Origin: Myxococcota bacterium
Lineage (GTDB): Bacteria > Myxococcota_A > UBA9042 > DTJE01
Direction: 5' to 3'
DNA: 51,848 bases
Assembly: GCA_017994695.1 (NCBI GenBank)
Contig: JAGOKF010000019.1
Coordinates: forward strand, 1 to 51,848
This document shows, piece after piece, positions 1 through 8,592 of the stretch. The notes under the pieces are model-generated. The model did no database searches and was not told the DNA's origin. It saw nothing but the letters and a program-made list of their open reading frames with translations. Position 1 is the first letter of the stretch. The number at the start of each line of letters is the position of its first letter. The position numbers and the translations under genes are program-made.

Positions 1-1781
1 AGGAGATCCCCTTCCTGCGGGAGGTCCTGGGGGTTCCCTTCACCAGCGCCCTGTTGAAGGGGCGGTCCAACTACCTCTGCCTCCAGCGCCTCGAGACCGC
101 CCGGGATCACCCCGACCTCTTCCAGGGGATCGAGGCCTCCCTGCGGCGGCGGATCCGGGCCTGGGCCGCGACGACCGAGACCGGGGACTTCGTGGAGTGG
201 ACCGACGAGCCCGAATCCCAGGGGGCCTTCTCCCGCCTGGCCTGCCATGCCGACGGGTGCCTGGGACGCCTCTGCGCCCACCACGGGCGTTGCTTCCTGT
301 ACCGGGCCCGGAACCGGGCCCTCCAGGCGGAGGTCGTGGTGACCAGCCACCACCTCTTCTTCGCCGACCTGACGCTGTCGGAAGGGGAGGAGGACGCGGG
401 GGTGCTGCTCCCCTCGGACGCCACGGTGATCCTGGACGAGGCCCACGGCATCGAGGAGGTGGCCACCGAGTACCTGGGCCGGACCGTGTCTTCCGGGACC
501 CTGGCGGACCTGGTCCGGGACGTCCAGGTCCTCGCGATGGCCGGCGATCCCGGCGAGGCCCACAGGGTGCTGGAGCCCGCCGAGCGCATCGGGGCCCTCT
601 TCGCCCGGCTGGTGGTCGGCCTGGCGCCCCGGGAGGGGCGGTTCCGGGTGGATGACCGCGCCGTCCCCGGGGAGGTGCTGGAGACCTGGCACCGCCTCGA
701 CGGCCTCCTGGAAATGCTGGGCTGCGAGGTCGAGGTCCTGGCCAGGTCCCTGGACCGTCCTTCGGGTGTCCCGTCCCGGGCGCTGGAGATCCGGATGGTG
801 CTGGACGAAGTGATGCAGGGGAGGTCCCCGGGCCAGGTGCGCATCGTGGAACGCCGCCAGGGGAAGACCGGGTCCCTGTCGGTGCTGCCGGTGGACGTCT
901 CGGAGCCGCTCCGGAACCGGGTCTTCCTGCAGGGAAGGCCGGTGATCCTGACCTCGGCGACGCTGACGGTCGGCAAGTCCACCGCCTTCGTCCGCCGGCG
1001 CCTGGGCATTCCCGAGGGGGCCATCGAGGAGGTGCTCGCCTCGCCCTTCGACTTCGCCTCCCAGGCCCTGTTCTACGTCCCTGCCGAGGGACCGGAGCCC
1101 TGGGACCCGGCCTACGGGGCCTTCTTCGACGACCAGGTGGAACGCCTGCTGGAGGCGACCGGGGGGCGGGCCTTCGTGCTCTTCACCAGCCACCAGGCGC
1201 TCCGGCGGTCCGTCGAGGCCCTGAAGGACCGGCTGCCCTGGCCGCTGCTGGTCCAGGGGCAGGCCCCCCGGGAGGAGTTGATCCGCCGCTTCCGGGCCGG
1301 CCGGGGCGCCTGCCTGTTCGCGACGGGCACCTTCTGGGAGGGCGTGGACGTCGCCGGGGAGGCCCTGTCGGCCGTGGTGATCGACCGGCTGCCCTTCGAC
1401 GTTCCCGAGGACCCCCTGCTGGCGGCCCGGGTCGAGGCGGTGCGCGACGAGGGGGGCAATCCCTTCCGGGACTACCAGTTGCCCCTGGCGGTGATCCGCC
1501 TGCGACAGGGCTTCGGGCGCCTGGTCCGCCGCCGGACCGACCGGGGCCTGGTGGCCGTGCTGGACGTCCGCCTGCGACGAAGGAACTACGGCCGGACCTT
1601 CCTCGACAGCCTTCCCCCGGCGCGGCTGGTGGGGGACCTGGACGAGGTGGCCGAGTGGTGCCGGAAGAATCTTTCACCCTCGGGTCGCAGGGAGGGGGCG
1701 GCCCCGGCGGGCCGGCATTCGCGAGGGACCGCGGGGGACCGGAGAGACCCGGAGAGGGAGATCACGGAACCAGGTAGGTGA
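1..1781 (+). CDS. dinG: DinG/XPD-type ATP-dependent DNA helicase (5' truncated)
   Basis: Superfamily 2 iron-sulfur helicase of the DinG/XPD type, which unwinds 5'-tailed DNA. The reading frame is open from the window edge (codons from position 3), so the N-terminus with Walker A lies outside; the TTG at 54 sits inside the conserved 'KGRSNYLC' block and is not the true start. Visible are a Cys at 78-80 and a Cys cluster at about 241-295 ('CHADGC', 'LC', 'GRC') that would bind the 4Fe-4S cluster, the DEAH box at 435-446 ('VILDEAHG'), motif III 'LTSATLT', and the C-terminal motifs 'GTFWEGVDV' and 'RLRQGFGRLVRRRTDRG' (Arg fingers). About 35 residues beyond the last helicase motif are Arg/Gly-rich and poorly conserved-looking. 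The 3' end overlaps the convergent minus-strand gene by 20 bases. The family is certain; DinG versus a YoaA-like paralogue is not. Confidence 0.93.
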   Translation, partial: EIPFLREVLGVPFTSALLKGRSNYLCLQRLETARDHPDLFQGIEASLRRRIRAWAATTETGDFVEWTDEPESQGAFSRLACHADGCLGRLCAHHGRCFLYRARNRALQAEVVVTSHHLFFADLTLSEGEEDAGVLLPSDATVILDEAHGIEEVATEYLGRTVSSGTLADLVRDVQVLAMAGDPGEAHRVLEPAERIGALFARLVVGLAPREGRFRVDDRAVPGEVLETWHRLDGLLEMLGCEVEVLARSLDRPSGVPSRALEIRMVLDEVMQGRSPGQVRIVERRQGKTGSLSVLPVDVSEPLRNRVFLQGRPVILTSATLTVGKSTAFVRRRLGIPEGAIEEVLASPFDFASQALFYVPAEGPEPWDPAYGAFFDDQVERLLEATGGRAFVLFTSHQALRRSVEALKDRLPWPLLVQGQAPREELIRRFRAGRGACLFATGTFWEGVDVAGEALSAVVIDRLPFDVPEDPLLAARVEAVRDEGGNPFRDYQLPLAVIRLRQGFGRLVRRRTDRGLVAVLDVRLRRRNYGRTFLDSLPPARLVGDLDEVAEWCRKNLSPSGRREGAAPAGRHSRGTAGDRRDPEREITEPGR

Positions 1782-2517
1782 CGCCGACCAGGGCGTTCAG
1801 CATCGCCCCGGTCCGGTTTCCGCCGGTCGTCCGGGTCTCGTCGCAGAGGGTCATCGTGGGTCCGAGCCTGCGGCAGGTGGGCTCCCGGGAGGCGAAGCGG
1901 AACTGGGGACCGATGTCCACGGCCCCGAAGAGGTGCAGGTCCTTCGTCAGGGCGTACTCGGCCCCCATGCTCACCAGCACCGGCAGGCGGACCTCCAGGC
2001 GGTAGCCGGACTTGAAGACCAGGGACAGGGGGACCCGGATCCCGAAGTCGATTTCCAGTCCCCGGGTCACCTCGTAGGACATCAGCACCTCGGGAAAGCC
2101 GATCTGCCAGCCGATCCGGGTCCCGTCGGGCCAGTATTCCACCGTCAGCGCCGGGTTGGCCTGCAGGGCCAGGTGGAAGGGGCCTCTGGCGACCAGGCTG
2201 TACTTGGCATAGGCCCCCAGGGCGTTGGCGAGGGTGGCCTTCTTGTCCAGCAGGTCGTTCCACCAGGTGAAGGTCAGGTACGGGGAGATCTCGACCCCCT
2301 GGGCGATCCCCAGGCGCCCGCCCAGTCGCAGCCCCGGCCAGCCCAGGGCCGCCTCCACGGCGTGCTGTCCGCCGGCCAGCGTCCGTCCCCCCTGGGCATA
2401 CCAGGTCCCCGACGGCGCCTCGGGGACCCCGGCCTCGGGCTTCGCCGAGGCGCCCAGGGGCGCCAGGGCCAGCAATCCCCAGAGGAACCCGATCCGAAGC
2501 CGTCGTTCCACAGACAT
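1762..2517 (-). CDS. Exported hypothetical protein, possible outer-membrane beta-barrel
   Basis: A 251-residue protein I cannot assign to a named family. The ATG at 2517 follows an AGGAGG-type ribosome site and opens a signal peptide (basic MSVERRLR, hydrophobic core, 'LGASA' cleavage-like site), so it is exported. The mature part has alternating polar and aromatic strands ('VEISPYLTFTWWND', 'LRLGGRLGIAQG', 'EYALTKDLHLFGAVDIG') and ends in 'VGVTYLVP', which suggests a small outer-membrane beta-barrel. Two Cys near the C-terminus ('TCRR', 'LCDE') could form a disulfide. It is 74 bases downstream of truD on the same strand and may belong to that transcript. The frame continues upstream to 3384, but that part is a shadow of truD. 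Confidence 0.8.
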   Translation of the reverse strand: MSVERRLRIGFLWGLLALAPLGASAKPEAGVPEAPSGTWYAQGGRTLAGGQHAVEAALGWPGLRLGGRLGIAQGVEISPYLTFTWWNDLLDKKATLANALGAYAKYSLVARGPFHLALQANPALTVEYWPDGTRIGWQIGFPEVLMSYEVTRGLEIDFGIRVPLSLVFKSGYRLEVRLPVLVSMGAEYALTKDLHLFGAVDIGPQFRFASREPTCRRLGPTMTLCDETRTTGGNRTGAMLNALVGVTYLVP

Positions 2518-2591
2518 CCTCCTCCTCCGTTCCACCCGGTCCGATTCTGGGGCCGTCGCGGGCCGAAGGGCAAACCGGCGATCGGGGTCTT

Positions 2592-3671
2592 CTATTCCTC
2601 GGAACCCGGTTCCAGGAACTCCCGCAGCAGCACCGTCGCGTAACTGCCGGAGGGCAGGTCGAACGTCAGCAGGATCCCGGCGGGATCCGCCTCCACCCCG
2701 ATCGACTCGGGGCGCACGAACAGGGGCCGCCGGGTCCCCTCCCCCAGGCGTGCGAAGGCCCGGAAGTCCCCGGCCTCGATGCCCGCCTGGACCAGCACCT
2801 GCCGCTCCAGGTCCCCGGCCTCCCCTTCGGCCTCCATCATCCTGTGGCCCCAGACCGGCCCCGTCAGCCGGACCTCTCCCGCCTCCAGGCGCGGCTGGTC
2901 GATTCCCGGTTCGCGGCTGTGGAACAGCCCGCCGGTCGGCACCTTCTGCAGCACGTCGCCCGGCAGCACGCGATGGGCCAGCCCCGCCTCGATCCGGTGG
3001 CCCAGGCAGCGGTTGAACAGGGCCGACTGCACGGCCGAGCAGGCCATCCGGAGTTCCAGCCCCCCGATGCGCCGTCCCCGGGATTCCCGCCCGCCAGGGG
3101 CCATCATGCGTTCGAGGCCCAGGCGGAGGGTGTCGCGGTCCCGGCCGAAACGCTGGGCGCCGAAGAAGTTGGGGAAGCCCGACCGGGCGATCCGGTCGGC
3201 GGTCTGCCGCAGGGCCGGGACCGCCGAGGCCTCGACGCCCCGGATGCGGATCCGGAAGCGGTTGCCTCGCAGGTGGCCCGTCCGGATCTTGTGGGGGTGG
3301 CGATCCACCCGGATCACCTGGATGCCCGGGATTTCCTGGATGCGTGCCAGCCGGTCCTCGCACCGGGCGGGGGCCGAGATCCACTGGCGGGTCACGGCCC
3401 GCCGGTCCTTGGTGCCGGCGTGGCCCAGGTCCCCCGGGGGGACCCCCAGGGCGGCCGCCACGCGGTGGATGAGGTCGCCCCCGGCCACGTCCCGCTTCTG
3501 GACCCAGAGGAACAGGTGGTCTCCCCTTCCCTCGGGCAGGTAGGCGGGGATCTCCTCCACCTCGAAATCCTCCGGTTCCTCCTTCAGGCGCCCTGGGAAC
3601 CGGGGCGCGTCAGGGCACGCCCGGGGCAGGCGCTCCAGGATCGTGGCTTCGTAGAGCGGCTCGACGTTCAT
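2592..3671 (-). CDS. truD: tRNA pseudouridine(13) synthase TruD
   Basis: Converts uridine 13 of tRNA to pseudouridine in the cytoplasm. The TruD catalytic motif 'HAGTKDRRAVTRQW' contains the catalytic Asp at about residue 89, and the family block 'NFFGAQRFGRD' follows. The 359-residue length is normal for TruD. The ATG at 3671 overlaps the stop of the upstream HAD phosphatase in an ATGA junction, indicating translational coupling; both follow a secreted HEAT-repeat gene joined the same way. No residue loss or frameshift is visible. Confidence 0.96.
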   Translation of the reverse strand: MNVEPLYEATILERLPRACPDAPRFPGRLKEEPEDFEVEEIPAYLPEGRGDHLFLWVQKRDVAGGDLIHRVAAALGVPPGDLGHAGTKDRRAVTRQWISAPARCEDRLARIQEIPGIQVIRVDRHPHKIRTGHLRGNRFRIRIRGVEASAVPALRQTADRIARSGFPNFFGAQRFGRDRDTLRLGLERMMAPGGRESRGRRIGGLELRMACSAVQSALFNRCLGHRIEAGLAHRVLPGDVLQKVPTGGLFHSREPGIDQPRLEAGEVRLTGPVWGHRMMEAEGEAGDLERQVLVQAGIEAGDFRAFARLGEGTRRPLFVRPESIGVEADPAGILLTFDLPSGSYATVLLREFLEPGSEE

Positions 3672-4435
3672 CGCGGATCCTCCGGGGGGACATCATCCGG
3701 TCCCAGCAGGCGGGAAAGGACCTCCGGGACGTTCTCGAAGGACGGGAACAGCAGGTCCGGACCCAGGGCCTCCAGGACCTCCAGGGAGTGGAATCCCGTC
3801 GCGACCAGCACGGACCGGAAGCCGTTGGATCTCGCCGCCTGGAAATCCCTGGGGCTGTCGCCGATCACGGTGACCTCGATCTCCCGGCCCGCGGTCTCCC
3901 GGGCCCGCCGGGCGGCGACGGCGGTCAGCGCGCTCCGGTCGTCGCTGTCGGACCCGTACCCGCCGAAGGAGAAGAAGCGGTTCAGGTCCCCCCGGTGCAG
4001 CTTGGCCCGGGCGCCGGGCTCCAGGTTGCCGGTGCAGAGCCCCAGGAGGCAGTCCGGACGCGAGGACAGGTCTTCCAGCACTGCCCGGATCCCCGGAAGC
4101 ACCCGGTACTGGGAGGCCGTCGCCACCAGGTCCGGCAGCAAATCCAGGTAGACCCGGAAGAAGCGTTCCCGCTCCCCGGGGGTGATCTCCCGTCCCAGGG
4201 CCTCCCGGAAGCCCCGGGCCAGGATGGCCCCGTCGGTGCAGCCGGCGAAGGAGAACCGGTCGAAGGCATGGGGCGCGTCGAAGACCCGCTCCCAGGTCCG
4301 GAGGAAGGCGTCCCGCCCGGCTCCTCCGGCCCGGATCAGCGTCCCGTCCACGTCGAAGAGGAAGACTCGGATCGGGCGTTCGATCGGGGAGGATCGGGAG
4401 GTCGTCCCTCCGGGGTCACCGGGAGAGGGGTTCAT
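3668..4435 (-). CDS. HAD-superfamily hydrolase, phosphoglycolate-phosphatase-like
   Basis: A 255-residue haloacid-dehalogenase phosphatase. Motif I 'FLFDVDGTLI' carries the nucleophile and acid/base Asp pair, motif II is in 'LGLCTGN', a Lys follows in 'ARAKLHRG', and motif III/IV is 'VIGDSPRDFQAA'. A helical cap lies between motifs I and II, as in phosphoglycolate phosphatase and beta-phosphoglucomutase relatives. The substrate cannot be read from sequence. The start ATG overlaps the stop of the HEAT-repeat gene (ATGA, 4432-4435), and its own stop overlaps the truD start, so it is the middle gene of a tightly coupled set. The roughly 20 residues before motif I are Pro/Ser-rich and could be partly a non-conserved extension. 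Confidence 0.9.
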   Translation of the reverse strand: MNPSPGDPGGTTSRSSPIERPIRVFLFDVDGTLIRAGGAGRDAFLRTWERVFDAPHAFDRFSFAGCTDGAILARGFREALGREITPGERERFFRVYLDLLPDLVATASQYRVLPGIRAVLEDLSSRPDCLLGLCTGNLEPGARAKLHRGDLNRFFSFGGYGSDSDDRSALTAVAARRARETAGREIEVTVIGDSPRDFQAARSNGFRSVLVATGFHSLEVLEALGPDLLFPSFENVPEVLSRLLGPDDVPPEDPR

Positions 4436-6306
4436 CGGCCGCGGGTCTTCTTCTGGGGGGCGGGGGCCTTCGGAGCCGGTCCCCGGGGGAAGGACAGCAG
4501 GGCGGCCGCCCCGACGACCCGGACGTGCTCCTCCAGGTCCAGCAGCGTCTTCCGGACCAGCGGGACGTCGTCGTTGGTCCCGCAGGCGCCGATGCCCTGG
4601 AGGGCCGCGACCCGGACCTCGGCCGCCGGGTCCTCCAGGCGCTGCCGGGCGAGGTCCAGTGCCCGTCCGCAGTCCCTCTGGACCAGGCGGGTCAGGGCCT
4701 GCTGTCGCGTTTCGGGGTAGGACGACTGGGCGACGGTCTCCCGCAGGAATTCCTCCTCCTGGGACGGAAGCAGGGCGACGGCCGCGATGGCCGCCTCCCG
4801 GGCCCATTCCCGGTCGCTCTGGACCGCCTTCTTCAGGAAGGGGATCGCGCCCTCCTTCAGTTCCCCCACCAGGGCCGCCAGGGTCTCGGGGTTCAGGCCG
4901 GGAATGGCCGTCGGGAAGATCTCGAGGGCCTGTTTCGGGTCCAGGGAGGCCAGGGTGACCATCACGGGCCCCCGGATCGTGGGGTCCCGGTCCTCCAGCA
5001 GGATGCGCAGCATCGGGATCGCCGAGTCGTGGCGGGCCTGGCAGATGGCCTGGGCCGCCAGTTTCCGCACCTCCAGGTCCCGGTCGTAGATCAGGTAGGA
5101 CGCCACGGGGATCACCGCCTTGTCCCGGATGCGGGCCAGGGCTCCCACCACCGCGATCCGGACGTCGCGATCGGCGTCCCGGACGGCCCGCTCCAGCGGT
5201 TCCACCGACTCGGCCTGTCCCAGGTCGCCCAGGGCCTCGGCGGCGAGCCGACGGACCGTGGCGCTTCCGTCCCAGAGCAACTGGTGGATCCGCGGGAGCC
5301 CCCGGGTGCCCCAGAGCCTTGCCGCGGCGCCCACGGCGGCGGTCCGCCGGGCGGGGATCGTCGAGGTGACGTCCTGCTCGACCCGCTGGCGCAACTCCTC
5401 GTCGCCCGCCGCCGCGAAGGCCCGGTACGCCAGGGGCAGCAGGGACTCGGGGATCTCGGCCGAGGCGATCTTCTTCAAGGCCGCCTGGATCGCCGGGGAG
5501 GGGGCGGCGGCCGCGGCCTTCAGGAACCGGGCCTTGGCGTCCTCGTCCCCCTCGGCCAGGGGGAGCATCGCCAGGGTGCCCTCGGGGTCGCCCTGGCGGG
5601 CCAGGACCTCCGCCGCGGCCATTTTCAGCCCGGGGTCCTTGCCCTTCAACAGCGGTTTCAGCAGGGCGCCCGAGACCGGGAGATCCCGCTGGCGGATCAC
5701 GTCGAGGGCGAAGGACAGCACCGCCGGGGACTTCTCCCGGAGCAGGGCCTCCGCCCATGGAGACTGGCGGGATGGGGGAATCGCCTGGAAGGCCTTCCGG
5801 GCCGCCTCGTCCTGGCGGGCCAGGGCCGGGACCCAGAGGGGCAGCGCCACCTCCATCCCGTGGTCCAGCAGGGCCTTCCAGAGGGCGTCCCGGTTGGGGT
5901 TCTGGGGGTCGGCGAGGGCCTCGGCCACCAGGGCCCGTCCGGGGGTTCCGGGGAAGGCCTCCAGCCACACCGGCAGGTCCTCGGCGACCGGGGCGCTCGG
6001 GTCCCGCAGGGCCTGGGCCGCCAGGGCCCGGGCCTCGGGGTCCCCCAGGGCCGCCAGGGCCACGATGGCCGACCGCCGGACGGTCCAGTGGGGATCCCGG
6101 AGGGACTCCCGGACGTAGGGCTTCACGTCCCGGCCGGGCAGCCTGGCCAGGGCCTCGGTGGCCCTGGCCCTGGCCAGCATGTCCCCGCTCCGGGTGCCCT
6201 TTTCCAGGACCGGGAAGGCCTCGGCGGCCAGGTCCTCTGCGGGTCCCGCCATCGCCGGCGCCAGCCCCCAAAGAAGCGCCGCCAGGAAGAACACCCCTCG
6301 CTTCAT
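4432..6306 (-). CDS. Secreted HEAT-repeat protein
   Basis: A 624-residue protein with a clear signal peptide (MKRGVFFLAALLWGLAPAMA) followed by tandem HEAT/PBS-lyase-like helical repeats along most of its length, for example 'VRRSAIVALAALGDPEA', 'VRRLAAEALGDLGQAES', 'VRIAVVGALARIRDKAV' and 'VRVAALQGIGACGTNDD'. Such alpha-solenoids are protein-interaction scaffolds; no catalytic motif is seen. Its location is likely periplasmic. The ATG at 6306 gives the signal peptide; the frame extends upstream to 7557 only as a shadow of the PP-loop gene. A weak promoter-like TTGACT (6366-6371) with a poor -10 at 6343-6348 lies upstream. The 3' end overlaps the HAD phosphatase start by ATGA, an odd pairing of an exported scaffold with cytoplasmic enzymes. 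Confidence 0.9.
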   Translation of the reverse strand: MKRGVFFLAALLWGLAPAMAGPAEDLAAEAFPVLEKGTRSGDMLARARATEALARLPGRDVKPYVRESLRDPHWTVRRSAIVALAALGDPEARALAAQALRDPSAPVAEDLPVWLEAFPGTPGRALVAEALADPQNPNRDALWKALLDHGMEVALPLWVPALARQDEAARKAFQAIPPSRQSPWAEALLREKSPAVLSFALDVIRQRDLPVSGALLKPLLKGKDPGLKMAAAEVLARQGDPEGTLAMLPLAEGDEDAKARFLKAAAAAPSPAIQAALKKIASAEIPESLLPLAYRAFAAAGDEELRQRVEQDVTSTIPARRTAAVGAAARLWGTRGLPRIHQLLWDGSATVRRLAAEALGDLGQAESVEPLERAVRDADRDVRIAVVGALARIRDKAVIPVASYLIYDRDLEVRKLAAQAICQARHDSAIPMLRILLEDRDPTIRGPVMVTLASLDPKQALEIFPTAIPGLNPETLAALVGELKEGAIPFLKKAVQSDREWAREAAIAAVALLPSQEEEFLRETVAQSSYPETRQQALTRLVQRDCGRALDLARQRLEDPAAEVRVAALQGIGACGTNDDVPLVRKTLLDLEEHVRVVGAAALLSFPRGPAPKAPAPQKKTRGR

Positions 6307-6497
6307 CGGCAACCTCCCGCTTCCGGCCGAACCCCTCGGGGATTCATGGCATTCCTCCGCATCGAAGTCAACCGGGAAAGCGCCCTCCGGGGCGTCGAAA
6401 TCACCGGAGCGGACGGGCCGGCCCCTCGGGGGGCGACGGCGAGAGACGGCGGCCCCGGGATGTCCGGGCAGGGAGGAGGAGCGGCAGGGCGCCCGGG

Positions 6498-7610
6498 CTA
6501 CCGGCCCAGGATCCAGTTCCGGTGGATTTCCGCGATCCGGTGCATCAGGCCCCGGTTGCACCGGTCCTGGTCCCGGTCCACGCCGGCGAGGATCTCGTCC
6601 ACGGACATGCCCGCGGCCTCGGCCACCTCCCGGATCGATACGGGGAACTCCGGCGGCTCCTGGCGGGAAAGTTGTTCGAGGGCCTCCTCCCGGGTGATCC
6701 GGCCGGCCCGGACCTGCTGGGACAGCATGGCCGTCGGGGCCCCGAAGCCGTACCGGCGATACCAGACCCACTCCATCGTCCGGGCCCCCAGGCAGTCCGA
6801 GTGGTTCCCGTCGAAGGTCGCCCCGAAGCGCAGCCCCAGGTTCCGGCGGATCCCGTCGTCGTCCCACTGGAAGAAGTCGGGGACGCAGACCACGTCCAGT
6901 CGGCCCCGGGCCCGATCCACCGCGTAGTCCAGCACCGGGTGATCCCCCCAGATCCCCCGGATGGCCGAAAGGTCCATCCCGTCTTCCACGACGTTCCGGA
7001 AATTCCAGGGGTCCTTGCCGACGGGCATCGTCGATTCGTTGCGCCGGGCCAGTCCCCAGAGGACCAGGCGGATCCCCTCCCGGCGGGCCATCCGGTGCAC
7101 GCCGAACACCACGGGGATGAAGCAGGCTCCGCAGGGCAGCTCGGTCTTCCGGAGGAAGTGCCGGAGCAGGTCCCGCTGTTCGGGGCGGTGATCGAACACG
7201 TGGGGAACCCCGAGGGCCCCGGTCACCCGGCGGATGTTCTCCAGCGCCCCGGGGGTCATCAGGCCGTTGTCGTAGGTGTAGGCCAGGCAATCCAGGTGCA
7301 GTTCCTCCCGGGCGATCCGCAGCACCTCCAGGCTGTCCTTTCCCCCGCTGACCGGCACGAGGGCGTCGTAGCGTCCCCTCCGGAGCCTTCGTCCCCGTTC
7401 CACGGCCCGGTCGAAGGCCTTCCGGGCCCGGGCCCGGACCTCGGGGTCCGCCAGCCAGGGCCCCCAGCGTCTCTCGAAGTGCCGACACTGCTGGCAGACG
7501 CCCTCCCGGTCGAACCGGATCCCGGGCCACGTTTCGGGGAGGATGCACCGGCTGCACCGGCGGAGCGGCGGACTGGACATCGATGGGCCATCCTTCATTT
7601 CCTGGACCAC
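6498..7610 (-). CDS. PP-loop ATPase, N-acetyl-sugar amidotransferase family (WbpG/LegP-like)
   Basis: An ATP-pyrophosphatase of the family that uses ammonia to aminate a sugar or similar acceptor through an adenylated intermediate. The N-terminus has a zinc-type CXXC pair (C19/C22 in 'RRCSRCILPETWPGI', C39/C42 in 'CQQC'), then the PP-loop SGGKDS at residues 88-93, and the conserved 'PCGACFIPV' segment. In known systems this enzyme works with HisH/HisF-like glutaminase partners for surface-sugar biosynthesis; none is encoded nearby, so ammonia may come from elsewhere. Starts are GTG 7610 (AGGA at 5-base spacing), ATG 7598 and ATG 7580 (AAGGA at 10-base spacing); a candidate promoter at 7615-7643 would favour 7580. 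Length (360-370 residues) is normal. Confidence 0.87.
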   Translation of the reverse strand: MVQEMKDGPSMSSPPLRRCSRCILPETWPGIRFDREGVCQQCRHFERRWGPWLADPEVRARARKAFDRAVERGRRLRRGRYDALVPVSGGKDSLEVLRIAREELHLDCLAYTYDNGLMTPGALENIRRVTGALGVPHVFDHRPEQRDLLRHFLRKTELPCGACFIPVVFGVHRMARREGIRLVLWGLARRNESTMPVGKDPWNFRNVVEDGMDLSAIRGIWGDHPVLDYAVDRARGRLDVVCVPDFFQWDDDGIRRNLGLRFGATFDGNHSDCLGARTMEWVWYRRYGFGAPTAMLSQQVRAGRITREEALEQLSRQEPPEFPVSIREVAEAAGMSVDEILAGVDRDQDRCNRGLMHRIAEIHRNWILGR

Positions 7611-7614
7611 ACGA

Positions 7615-7643
7615 ATCCTAGATCAGGAGATGGAGTGAATCAA
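7615..7643 (-). promoter_or_regulatory. Candidate sigma70 promoter for the PP-loop gene
   Basis: Minus-strand TTGATT (7638-7643), a 17-base spacer, then TAGGAT (7615-7620); four of six consensus matches in each box. Transcription would begin near 7608, inside the outermost GTG start, which favours translation from an inner ATG. Confidence 0.3.
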
Positions 7644-7675
7644 TCCTGTCCATCAGGTTTCGGAAGGCGCCGGTC

Positions 7676-8554
7676 CTACTGGCAGACCGACATTCCGACG
7701 CACTGCAGGTCCCCGGGACAGGAGGCCCCCCCGCCCATCATCCCGCACATCCAGATGCAGAAATTGTAGGGCAGACCGCCGGCCGAGACGCAGGTCCCCT
7801 TCCAGAGACCCTGCGGTCCTGCGCAGTCGCCGTCGGAAGAGCACTTCAGGGCGCAGTGGGCCCGGGTGTTCTGGCCCTCGACGCACTCCCCCGACAGGCA
7901 CTCGGCGCCGCCCTGGCAGGACTCCCCCGGGCCCTTCGTCGGGATGGTGGTCGAGGGCGGCAGGCACCACTGGGAGGCCACGCACTGCAACCAGTCCTCG
8001 CAGGTCGTGCTGCCCCCGGCATGGACGCCGCACAGGGACGTGCACCACCCCGACAGGGCCCCCGGCTCCTTGTGGCAGCCCTGGGGAATCGGCAGCGTCG
8101 AGGCAGGACACTCCGAGTCGTTGTTGCACTGCTTCGTGCAGAATCCGTAGGCGGCATCGGGATAGGGCATGTCGCAGACCAGCCCCTCGGGGCAGTGCCG
8201 GTCGTCGGTGCATCGACCGTAGGGCACCGCGTCGGTCGGGAAGCCGGGATCGGACCCGGGGTCGGCGCCGGCATCCCCGGGCAGTCCCGGGTCCGGGGTG
8301 CCCGGGTCGTCCGGGGTCAGGTCCGGGGTCCCGGGCCCGTCGGGTCCCGGATCCGGCGCCTCGGCATCGGGGATGGGGTCCGGTCCTGGGACATCGCGAG
8401 GAATCGACCCCTCCTCGTCGGTCCCCCGGTCCGAAAGGCCCGGATCGAGGGGCAGCAGGACGTCCCCCCCGGGTCCCTCCGGATCGCCGTCCGTCGAGCA
8501 TCCGGTCGCCAGGACCCCGAGGGCGATCAGCACGAAGACGTTTCGCCGGTTCAT
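7676..8554 (-). CDS. Cys-rich lipoprotein with DPG tether
   Basis: A 292-residue predicted lipoprotein: MNRRNVFVLIALGVLATGC gives a lipobox with Cys19. Residues about 20-110 form an Asp/Pro/Gly-rich linker ('DPGTPDPGLPGDAGADPG'), followed by a roughly 180-residue Cys-rich region with repeated units such as 'CTDDRHCPEGLVC', 'CTKQCNNDSECP' and 'CQGGAECLSGECV'. These resemble the disulfide-rich units of myxobacterial secreted proteins. No enzymatic motif is visible; a binding or structural surface role is inferred. The same kind of Cys module recurs in the large lipoprotein at 15564-17876. The gene lies 38 bases downstream of the CrtC-like lipoprotein and may be co-transcribed with it. Confidence 0.85.
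   Translation of the reverse strand: MNRRNVFVLIALGVLATGCSTDGDPEGPGGDVLLPLDPGLSDRGTDEEGSIPRDVPGPDPIPDAEAPDPGPDGPGTPDLTPDDPGTPDPGLPGDAGADPGSDPGFPTDAVPYGRCTDDRHCPEGLVCDMPYPDAAYGFCTKQCNNDSECPASTLPIPQGCHKEPGALSGWCTSLCGVHAGGSTTCEDWLQCVASQWCLPPSTTIPTKGPGESCQGGAECLSGECVEGQNTRAHCALKCSSDGDCAGPQGLWKGTCVSAGGLPYNFCIWMCGMMGGGASCPGDLQCVGMSVCQ
8230..8465 (-). repeat. Low-complexity DPG-coding linker of the Cys-rich lipoprotein
   Basis: Imperfect, short-period repetition of GGGTCCGG/GATCCCGGG-type units encodes alternating Asp-Pro-Gly in the mature N-terminus of the lipoprotein. It is coding low complexity, with no exact long repeat unit. Confidence 0.6.
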
Positions 8555-8592
8555 GGAGCCTTCCTCCCAAGTCGAGGTTTCTGTTCTGACCT

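Noticed and set aside
6307-7557. Upstream in-frame extension of the HEAT-repeat gene
   Set aside because: It lies within and beyond the PP-loop gene in another frame and would bury the signal peptide at 6306.
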